Assembly (NCBI GenBank): GCA_035570275.1
Contig: DATMNI010000100.1
Span: 1 to 64,000, forward strand
DNA: 64,000 bases
From: DATMNI01 sp035570275
GTDB lineage: Bacteria; Acidobacteriota; Terriglobia; Bryobacterales; Bryobacteraceae
Direction: 5' to 3'
Position 1 is the first letter of the stretch. Each line of letters starts with the position of its first letter. Positions 17,166-23,884 of the stretch are shown one piece after another. Position numbers and translations under genes: made by a program. A model generated the notes under the pieces. That model ran no database searches, had not been told where the DNA came from, and was given only the letters and a program-made list of their open reading frames with translations.

Positions 17166-20100
17166 ATGAGCCTTTCCTCCCCCTTCATCAACCGGCCCGC
17201 GGGCACCACCCTGCTGACGATTGCCATTGCCCTGGCCGGTATCGTGGCTTATCAATTCCTGCCCACCTCGCCGATTCCGCAGGTGGAGTTCCCCACCATC
17301 GGCGTTAACGCCGCCTTGCCCGGCGCTAGTCCTGAAACCATGGCATCTTCGGTGGCCACCCCGCTGGAACGCCAGTTCGGCCGCATCGCCGGGGTCACGG
17401 AGATGACGTCCACCAGTTTCCTGGGCACCACGTCCATCACATTGCAATTCGATCTGGGCCGGAATATCGACGCCGCCGCGCGTGACGTGCAGGCGGCCAT
17501 CAACGCCGCCCGCGGCCAGTTGCCCGCCAACCTGCCCAGCAATCCCACTTATCGCAAAGTGAATCCGGCCGACGCGCCCATCCTCATTCTGGGCATCACC
17601 TCGGATATCTACAGCACGGCCCGAATGTACGATGTCGCCTCCTCGATCGTGCAGCAGAAGTTGGCGCAGATCGAAGGCGTGGGGCAGGTGTTCGTCGGCG
17701 GCGGATCTCTGCCGGCCGTCAGGGTAGAGGTCAACCCGACCCTGCTCAACAATTTCGGACTCGGCCTGGAGGATGTCCGCACCGTGCTGGCCGCCGCCAA
17801 TGCCAACAAGCCCAAAGGCCAGCTAGCCGACCGCGACCGCAACCAATCCATCGCCACTACCGATCAACTGCTGACCGCCGCGCAATACCGGCCGCTGGTG
17901 GTTGCCTACCGGAACACCGGCGCCGTGCTGCTTTCCGATGTCGCCAGCGTGGTCGACTCGGTGGAGGATCTGCGCACCGGCGGTCTGCTGGACGGCAAGC
18001 CGGCCATTCAGCTTGTGGTCTTCCGCCAGCCCGGCGCCAACATCATCGAGACCGCCGACCGCGTGCGCAAGGTGCTGCCCATCATTCAGGCGCAAATCCC
18101 GCCGGCCATGACGCTGCACGTCGCCATGGATCGCACCACCACCATTCGGGCCTCGGTGCGCGACATCCAGATCACCATGTCGATTTCGATCGTGCTGGTG
18201 ATCCTGGTGGTCTTCGTTTTCCTGCGCAGCGTGCGCACCACCATCATCCCCAGTGTCGCCGTGCCGGTGTCGCTGATCGGCACCTGCGGCGTCATGTACC
18301 TGCTGGGATACAGCATCGACAACCTGTCTCTTATGGCGCTCACCATTGCCACCGGCTTTGTGGTGGACGACGCCATTGTGGTGATCGAAAACATCACGCG
18401 CCACCTGGAAGCCGGCATGACGCCCATGGAGGCCACGGTTCTGGGCGCTAAGGAAATCGGCTCCACCGTGGTGACGATGAGCCTTTCGCTGATCGCCGTC
18501 TTCATTCCCATTCTGATGATGACGGGCATTGTGGGCCGCCTCTTCCGCGAATTCGCAGTCACGCTTTCCGTCGCCATCCTGGTGTCTCTGCTGATCTCGC
18601 TGACGACAACGCCGATGATGTGCGCCCGGCTCTTGCGGCCGCACGATCAGGAGAAACACGGCCGCCTTTACCGCATGAGCGAGGGCGCCTTCAACGCCGT
18701 TCTCGGCGTGTATGAGCGATCTCTGACGTGGGTGCTGCGCCATCAGCCGCTCACCATGATGGTCACGCTGGGCACCGTCGCACTGACCGTGTACTTATAT
18801 GCCGTCATTCCCAAAGGCTTCTTTCCGCAACAGGACACGGGCCGCTTAACCGGAACCATCCAGGCCGACCAGCAGACGTCCTTCCAGGCCATGGACGCAA
18901 GGTTCAGCCCGTTTGTGAGCGCCGTGGGAAGCGACCCGGACGTCACCATTGTCATCGGTTCCATGGGCGGCGGCGGCATGGGCGGCGGCGGCTCGCTGAA
19001 CACCGGCCGCATGTTCGTCACGCTGAGCGGCGACGCACGCAAGCTGACCGCCGACGAGGTGATCGCCCGCATTCGCCGCGGCAAGGCTTCCCACATTCCG
19101 GGCGCCACGCTGTTCCTGCAATCGGTGCAGGATCTGCGCATCGGCGGCAGAGGCAGCGCCGCCCAATACCAGTACACGCTGCAGGGCGACAAGCTGGCCG
19201 ATATCTCCGACTGGGCGCCGCAAATGGTGCAGGCCATGCGGGCTATTCCCGGGGTGGTCGACGTCAACAGCGACCAGCAGGACAAAGGGCTCCAGGCATC
19301 GCTGGTGATCGACCGCGCCACGGCGGCCCGTATGGGCATCTCCGCCAAGGCCATCGACGACACGTTGTACGACGCGTTCGGGCAGCGCCAGGTCTCCACC
19401 ATGTACCAGCAGTTGAATCAGTATCACGTGGTGATGGAAGTGGAGCCGCGCTTCTGGCAGAATCCCGATGGCCTGAAGTACCTGTACGTGAAAGGCTCCA
19501 ACGGCCAGGTGCCGCTTAGCGCATTCACGCACTATGAGGCCACCACCAGCCCGCTGGCGGTGAACCACTCCGGCCAATTTCCCTCGGTTACTATCTCCTT
19601 CAACCTGTCGCCCGGCATGCCGCTGGGCACGGCGGTGGATCGGATACTGGAACTCCAACGGACCCTGGGTATGCCGGCCACCATCCACGGCAACTTCTCC
19701 GGCACCGCGCAGGCGTTTCAGGATTCGCTCGCCAACGAACCGGTGCTGATCGCGGCCGCCCTGATTACGGTTTATATCGTGCTGGGCATGCTGTACGAAA
19801 GCATCATTCACCCCATCACGATTCTTTCCACGCTTCCATCGGCCGGCGTAGGAGCGCTGCTGGCGCTGCTGATCTGCCACACCGACTTGAGTGTGATTGC
19901 GCTGATCGGCATCATTCTGCTGATCGGCATTGTGAAGAAAAACGCGATCATGATGATCGATTTCGCGGTGGACACCGAGCGCAAGCATCACAAGACTTCG
20001 GAAGAGGCCATCTTCGAGGCGTGCCTGCTGCGTTTCCGTCCCATCATCATGACCACCATGGCGGCGCTGCTGGGCGGATTGCCGCTGGCCATCGGCGGCG

Positions 20101-20303
20101 GCATCGGTTCCGAACTGCGCCGCCCGCTGGGTATCGCCATCGTGGGAGGGCTGACGCTGAGCCAACTTCTGACGCTCTATACCACGCCCGTGGTTTACCT
20201 CTATCTGGACCGCTTCCGGCTGCGCTGCGCCGCGCTTCGGCAGCGGGTTTGGGGCCGTACGCGGCATGCGCCCGAAGCCGGGCTTCCTCTGTCCGGAGAC
20301 TGA
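17166..20303 (+). CDS. RND-family (HAE1/AcrB-like) efflux pump, inner-membrane subunit
   Basis: A 1045-residue RND transporter of normal length. ATG 17166 begins MSLSSPFINRPAGTTLLTIA, the usual first membrane helix. Proton-relay residues are present: D401-D402 in GFVVDDAIVVIENI of TM4 and K924/K925 in IGIVKKNAIMMIDFA of TM10. The periplasmic loops carry the family pattern, with an unusual Gly/Met-rich insert (about GSMGGGGMGGGGSL, near 19000). RND pumps need a membrane-fusion protein and an outer-membrane channel; neither is encoded beside it. The start lacks a ribosome site, and a family 2 repeat lies directly upstream. It probably exports drugs, detergents or other hydrophobic compounds; the substrate cannot be read. 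Confidence 0.9.
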   Translation: MSLSSPFINRPAGTTLLTIAIALAGIVAYQFLPTSPIPQVEFPTIGVNAALPGASPETMASSVATPLERQFGRIAGVTEMTSTSFLGTTSITLQFDLGRNIDAAARDVQAAINAARGQLPANLPSNPTYRKVNPADAPILILGITSDIYSTARMYDVASSIVQQKLAQIEGVGQVFVGGGSLPAVRVEVNPTLLNNFGLGLEDVRTVLAAANANKPKGQLADRDRNQSIATTDQLLTAAQYRPLVVAYRNTGAVLLSDVASVVDSVEDLRTGGLLDGKPAIQLVVFRQPGANIIETADRVRKVLPIIQAQIPPAMTLHVAMDRTTTIRASVRDIQITMSISIVLVILVVFVFLRSVRTTIIPSVAVPVSLIGTCGVMYLLGYSIDNLSLMALTIATGFVVDDAIVVIENITRHLEAGMTPMEATVLGAKEIGSTVVTMSLSLIAVFIPILMMTGIVGRLFREFAVTLSVAILVSLLISLTTTPMMCARLLRPHDQEKHGRLYRMSEGAFNAVLGVYERSLTWVLRHQPLTMMVTLGTVALTVYLYAVIPKGFFPQQDTGRLTGTIQADQQTSFQAMDARFSPFVSAVGSDPDVTIVIGSMGGGGMGGGGSLNTGRMFVTLSGDARKLTADEVIARIRRGKASHIPGATLFLQSVQDLRIGGRGSAAQYQYTLQGDKLADISDWAPQMVQAMRAIPGVVDVNSDQQDKGLQASLVIDRATAARMGISAKAIDDTLYDAFGQRQVSTMYQQLNQYHVVMEVEPRFWQNPDGLKYLYVKGSNGQVPLSAFTHYEATTSPLAVNHSGQFPSVTISFNLSPGMPLGTAVDRILELQRTLGMPATIHGNFSGTAQAFQDSLANEPVLIAAALITVYIVLGMLYESIIHPITILSTLPSAGVGALLALLICHTDLSVIALIGIILLIGIVKKNAIMMIDFAVDTERKHHKTSEEAIFEACLLRFRPIIMTTMAALLGGLPLAIGGGIGSELRRPLGIAIVGGLTLSQLLTLYTTPVVYLYLDRFRLRCAALRQRVWGRTRHAPEAGLPLSGD

Positions 20304-20382
20304 CGGCCGCGGCCGGAATTGCCGGCATCACTAGAATTACCAGCATCAGTGGATACTGGATGTTAGCCGTGAGGAACCGTAA

Positions 20383-20925
20383 ATTCAAAGAGGAGTTCAC
20401 TATCACCGTCTGGAGAGCGATCTCTCGCAGGCCAAGACCAGTCATGTGCTGGCTGTGCTGCAGAGGCCTGAGATCCTGGACGCATTGACGCGGCGGCCAA
20501 TCAACGAGATCGTCATCCGACGTCTCACGGAGAGAACACTTCGGCATTCTACAGGTATGACGATCAGTCGGTTACGGTAAATTCCGCCCGGAAGCCGGGC
20601 GTCCATTTCGGAGAGGAATTTCGACCCGGCGTCACGATCAACATCTCCGCAGCTACCACCAATAAAATGGAAAGTATGCGCCGTGCCCTCCTGCAGGAAG
20701 TTTGCGCACCATATGGAGGGCATCGGCGAGGCGGGCGAGATTATGCGGCGCGGGTTTGATAACTCCAGCAAGCGGCCGATCACGAAATATGCCGCTGACG
20801 CTGGCTGGAGAGAGTATTTCGCGGAGTCGTTTGTAGCGTATTTTGTAGATCCGGGAGCCCTGGAAAACTATGATCCCGTCGGTAGTATGATGGTGAAGGC
20901 GGTTCTATCGGAGGTACGGAAGTGA
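20383..20925 (+). pseudogene. Frameshifted HExxH-type metallopeptidase-like gene
   Basis: Coding sequence can be followed in three frames. HYHRLESDLSQAKTSHVLAV begins near 20399 and continues for about 50 residues. After a shift near 20550 comes YDDQSVTVNSARKPGVHFGE, running to MRRALLQE. After a second shift near 20695 come FAHHMEG and ITKYAADAGWREYFAESFVA, ending at the TGA at 20925. The junction LLQE/FAHH looks like a former L-L-H-E-F-A-H-H zinc-protease site whose first His is now Gln. The EYFAESFVAYF segment resembles the second zinc-ligand helix of toxin- or phage-type metallopeptidases. No intact start is seen. The identity is inferred from these motifs only. Confidence 0.55.
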
Positions 20926-20929
20926 TGCG

Positions 20930-21163
20930 ATGAGGATGCCCGAGCCCAATATGGATGCAATCCGCGACATCGCCAGGCGGGCTGAGGAAGTCTACAACTC
21001 TGGCAGAATGGACCGTACTGCGTGGCGGGCATTTCTATCGGAGGCGTATGCGGCTTCCAATAGCCGGCCAGACCTCACTGCATTCTTAGCCCCTTATGCA
21101 AAATCGGACTGGGTCCTCGAACTGCGTGAAGAGGAAGAGACTGACCGCCGTTCCGTCGCTTGA
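20930..21163 (+). CDS. Small hypothetical protein next to the broken metallopeptidase
   Basis: A 77-residue acidic protein begins at ATG 20930 (a second in-frame ATG is two codons later). It starts 5 bases after the stop of the upstream broken gene; GGAGG near 20911 is the only ribosome-site candidate and is rather far. It is mostly helical in appearance (MDAIRDIARRAEEVYNSGRM), with WRAFLSEAYAASN in the middle and a highly charged LREEEETDRR tail. There is no signal peptide or membrane segment. I do not recognise a family. The tight spacing suggests it was translationally coupled to the metallopeptidase, perhaps as a cognate partner. Confidence 0.4.
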   Translation: MRMPEPNMDAIRDIARRAEEVYNSGRMDRTAWRAFLSEAYAASNSRPDLTAFLAPYAKSDWVLELREEEETDRRSVA

Positions 21164-21283
21164 TCGCTGTCACCTTCTTGCGGTTTCGGCACCTCGATGA
21201 CCTTCGCTAGCCAGTTCGGATGGAATAGTGGGCATTGATGCCGCGTCATTCCTCGAACCTGGGCTCCCCTCCCGGAGACTTGC

Positions 21284-21289
21284 TAAAAT
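21284..21289 (+). promoter_or_regulatory. -10-like box upstream of the four-helix membrane protein
   Basis: TAAAAT at 21284-21289 lies 32 bases before the GTG at 21322, and a GGGAGGTGG ribosome site (21307-21315) lies between. No -35 box is convincing. The preceding 120 bases after the small hypothetical gene hold nothing else recognisable. Confidence 0.35.
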
Positions 21290-21321
21290 AGCGCTTCCTT
21301 AATTCCGGGAGGTGGTTCGAA

Positions 21322-21726
21322 GTGGGGGTATTCAAGGCAATTGTGCGCTTTCTCAGCTATCTGTTCCACACTCTGTTAGCCCTCTTTTTGTTCGGCGTCT
21401 CTGGCCTGGCCCTGGCCAGCGGAGCCAAGTCGCTGCATGTGGACATGCTGCCTTGGACCGGCACCACCCTCATATACATCCTTTTCTGCGGATCACTGTT
21501 CGGATTGTTAACCGTTCTGCTGGCGCTCAAAGGGAAACTGCGCGCGCTGTTTTTTCTGTGGAGCCTGACGGTAACGGTTTTGCTAGTGAAGGGATATTTC
21601 CTCAGCAGCTACCGTTTCGCCGCCGGTGAATTCCGCACCGTCCTCTACCTGGTGGCCGCGTCGATACTGGCACTCTTCGGCGCGTGGTTTCAGATGTGGC
21701 GCAACCCCCGGATGCGCCGCGGTTAG
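21322..21726 (+). CDS. Small four-helix inner-membrane protein, unknown
   Basis: A 134-residue hydrophobic protein. GTG 21322 is chosen because GGGAGGTGG lies 7 bases upstream. Four likely membrane segments are seen: about residues 6-30 (IVRFLSYLFHTLLALFLFG), 45-68 (TTLIYILFCGSLFGLLTVLL), 72-92 (LRALFFLWSLTVTVLLVKGY) and 104-124 (TVLYLVAASILALFGAWF). It ends with a positively charged tail (MWRNPRMRRG). No catalytic motif or known family is recognised. The downstream hicA remnant begins 33 bases later and appears unrelated. Confidence 0.7.
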   Translation: MGVFKAIVRFLSYLFHTLLALFLFGVSGLALASGAKSLHVDMLPWTGTTLIYILFCGSLFGLLTVLLALKGKLRALFFLWSLTVTVLLVKGYFLSSYRFAAGEFRTVLYLVAASILALFGAWFQMWRNPRMRRG

Positions 21727-21758
21727 GGCGCGCAAGGCCCCTCCGGGAACCGGCTTCC

Positions 21759-21941
21759 GTGAAGGTCCGCGACCTGATCAAACGGATTGAGAGCGACGGG
21801 CGGCAACTCGTCAGCACGCGGGGGAGCCACCGGCACAAGGTTTGCGCGAAGACCGTTAACCGGTCCCGATCCGCTTACCGCCGTAGGCTGCACATGGGGC
21901 CCCAACAGGCACGGCGGAACCGCCACGGTATAATGCTCTGA
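21759..21941 (+). pseudogene. hicA-like mRNA-interferase toxin remnant
   Basis: From GTG 21759 the frame reads VKVRDLIKRIESDGRQLVST followed by RGSHRHK. This is the N-terminal half of a HicA toxin (double-stranded-RNA-binding fold) including the catalytic His region. After that the same frame turns into Arg-rich nonsense. The family-like continuation (a short T-G-P-D-P-L then T-W-G-P-N pattern) is only suggested in the +1 frame. A single-base frameshift near 21838 would explain this. No hicB antitoxin follows; the next gene is a transporter. The toxin is therefore probably dead. Confidence 0.55.
21929..21934 (+). promoter_or_regulatory. -10 box for the AtoE-type transporter
   Basis: A perfect TATAAT lies 43 bases before the GTG at 21978, within the end of the hicA remnant. 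Between them are a duplicated CCACAGGTTTGA (about 21943-21969) and a GAGGAGG ribosome site. No clear -35 box is seen. Confidence 0.45.
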
Positions 21942-21977
21942 ACCCACAGGTTTGAACCACAGGTTTGAGGAGGCGCT

Positions 21978-23336
21978 GTGACTCCACAGTCGCGTGATAG
22001 CGGGCTTCAGAGGTTTGCGAACGTGATGTCGCGGTCGGTGCCCGATGCCATCACCGCGGGCGTGATCCTTACATTCCTCACGCTGGGTGTCGCGCTGGCG
22101 CTGGGAAACCCGTTATCGCGAGTACTGGACGCCTATCACCAGGGTTTGTGGATGCTGCTGGCCTTCACCATGCAGATGACGCTCATCCTTGTTCTGAGCC
22201 TGGCACTTGCGGCCACGCCATTTTTCCGCGGAGCCATTGCCCGGCTGGCGCGGGTTCCGAATACCAGGAACCAGTTCATCGCGCTGGCGTTTCTGAGTTC
22301 CGGATTGACGGCCTATGTCTACTGGGGGCTCGGCTACGCGCTGGGCCCGATGATAGCCATTTACCTGGCCGCCGAAGCTGAGCGCAAAGACATCGAAATC
22401 GATTTCCCGTTTCTATTGGCGGTGACCACCGCGGCTCAGGCGCTTTGGCAGTACGGTCTTTCGGCGAGCGCGCCCCTGCTCGTGGCCAGCCCGGGCCATT
22501 TTCTTCAAAACACCATTGGCGTAATTCCGTTATCCACCACCATCTGGTCTCCAGCCGCGATCATCCATGAAGTGGCCTTCTCCGGCGTGGCGTTTTTGGC
22601 CGCCTGCTGGATGATGCCGAAGACGGTCCGTCCGATTTCCAGTTTTCCCGAGTCATACGCGCTGGCCAAGGCGGTTGGGACGTTGGAAAAGGAGGAGCCG
22701 CGCGAATTGGGATTGGCGCAGCGCCTGGAGAGGAGCCCGCTGGTGCCGCTGGCGCTGGGCTGCCTGCTGATCGGCTGGCTGTTTTACCACTTTGTGATGA
22801 AACGCCTAAGCCACGACATCAATTCGCTGAACACCACCCTGCTGCTGCTTACGTTGCTGCTGCACCGCACGGTGAAGCGCTTCGCGGCGGCGTTGGAACA
22901 GGGCGCCGGCAGAAGCTGGGCAGTGATCGTGCTGTATCATTTGTACGCCGGGGTTGCGGGGTTGATCCAGTTCACGACGGTCGGCGACAAGGTGGCCCGT
23001 GTGGCTGCCTCAATCTGCACGGCGTCCACTTTTCCGCTGATCACCGCCGCGGCCGGAGCCCTGTTCGCCTGCTTCATTCCTTCGAGCGGCGGCCAATGGG
23101 CGGTGCAGGGATTCGTGACGGTAAAAACGGCCATGGCGGTGGGCGTTTCGGTGCAGCGCGGGATTCTGGCGCTGGGGGTGGGCGATCACGTCGGCAATTT
23201 CATCACTCCTTTCTGGTACATCGTGATAGCGGGGATCGCCCGGGTGGATTTCCGCAGCTTCTTCGGGTATGGCGTGGTCTTCGGTCTGATCTGGTTTGTC
23301 GTCGGAGTGGTGGTGTTTACTTTCGCTCCCTGTTAG
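21978..23336 (+). CDS. Short-chain fatty acid transporter, AtoE family
   Basis: A 452-residue polytopic membrane protein of the AtoE family (PF02667), which takes up short-chain fatty acids such as butyrate or acetoacetate. GTG 21978 has a GAGGAGG ribosome site 6 bases upstream. Family features include the N-terminal FANVMSRSVPDAITAGVILT, the repeated A-L-A-A-T-P loop, the YVYWGLGYALGPMIAIYLA helix and the C-terminal FIPSSGGQWAVQGF motif. About ten to twelve membrane segments are expected. No acetoacetate or butyrate catabolic genes are adjacent, so the substrate is assigned by family only. Confidence 0.85.
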   Translation: MTPQSRDSGLQRFANVMSRSVPDAITAGVILTFLTLGVALALGNPLSRVLDAYHQGLWMLLAFTMQMTLILVLSLALAATPFFRGAIARLARVPNTRNQFIALAFLSSGLTAYVYWGLGYALGPMIAIYLAAEAERKDIEIDFPFLLAVTTAAQALWQYGLSASAPLLVASPGHFLQNTIGVIPLSTTIWSPAAIIHEVAFSGVAFLAACWMMPKTVRPISSFPESYALAKAVGTLEKEEPRELGLAQRLERSPLVPLALGCLLIGWLFYHFVMKRLSHDINSLNTTLLLLTLLLHRTVKRFAAALEQGAGRSWAVIVLYHLYAGVAGLIQFTTVGDKVARVAASICTASTFPLITAAAGALFACFIPSSGGQWAVQGFVTVKTAMAVGVSVQRGILALGVGDHVGNFITPFWYIVIAGIARVDFRSFFGYGVVFGLIWFVVGVVVFTFAPC

Positions 23337-23348
23337 TAAGAAACCCAT

Positions 23349-23560
23349 GTGGGGCCGATTGTTAATCGGCGGCGGATTGTGAATCCGCCTGCGCGATGCG
23401 GCAGCGAGCGTTTTCGTGTTGCCTGAAGAATCTCGTCAAACTGCGACAGGCGGATTGACAATCCCGCACTCTCGAAAGTCGCTTAGTCGAAGTTCGGCTG
23501 CGCGCCAACTCCCGGCGGGCGGATTGCCAATCCGCCGCAGATTAACAATCTGCCCCACCG
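23349..23560. repeat. Interspersed double-palindrome repeat, family 2, copies 2 and 3
   Basis: The gap between two converging genes holds two elements. The first (23349-23392) pairs CCGATTGTTAATCGG with GGCGGATTGTGAATCCGCC. The second (about 23447-23560) contains ACTCTCGAAAGTCGCTT, TTCGGCTGCGCGCCAACTCC, GGCGGATTGCCAATCCGCC and CAGATTAACAATCTG. The part from ACTCTCGAAAG to the palindrome is nearly identical to 36313-36385. Confidence 0.8.
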
Positions 23561-23567
23561 ACACGCT

Positions 23568-23795
23568 TCAACCCAGCACGTTAATCAGACTCTGAGCCAT
23601 CTCCGCAACTGTCTTGGTCACCTTCACATTGGCTGCGAAGGCGTTGCGCGCGTCGAGCAGGGCTACCGCCGCCGGGCTCAGGTCCACGTTGTCGCCGGAA
23701 TCGGTCTGCGCGGCCTGCGCAATCTGGCGTCCAGCCGCGTTTACACGGCCCATGGCGGTCTGCATGCCCTGCAAGGGCGTACTGAAATCGATCAT
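23568..23795 (-). CDS. Small flagellar rod/hook C-terminal-domain protein
   Basis: A 75-residue protein starts at ATG 23795 with GAGGAG about 8 bases upstream. Its C-terminal half (VDLSPAAVALLDARNAFAAN then VKVTKTVAEMAQSLINVLG) has the pattern of the basal-body rod C-terminal domain (PF06429) found at the end of FlgC, FlgG and related axial proteins. The N-terminal rod domain is absent, and the protein is about half the length of FlgC. No flagellar gene is near. It may be a free-standing axial-like protein or a reduced relic. Confidence 0.6.
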   Translation of the reverse strand: MIDFSTPLQGMQTAMGRVNAAGRQIAQAAQTDSGDNVDLSPAAVALLDARNAFAANVKVTKTVAEMAQSLINVLG

Positions 23796-23884
23796 GATGG
23801 GGCTCCTCTCGCATAACTCATCGGCACGCGGCCGCCAAGCTTGAACTGCTATAATCTGAATAAATCCTCCAATAAGGTAGAAAT

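Noticed and set aside
18846..20267. Leftward open frame opposite the RND pump
   Set aside because: Gln/His/Arg-rich shadow of the pump's codon pattern.
23349..23560. Possible CRISPR array
   Set aside because: Only two unequal palindromic units with no regular spacers and no cas genes; the same units occur singly elsewhere.
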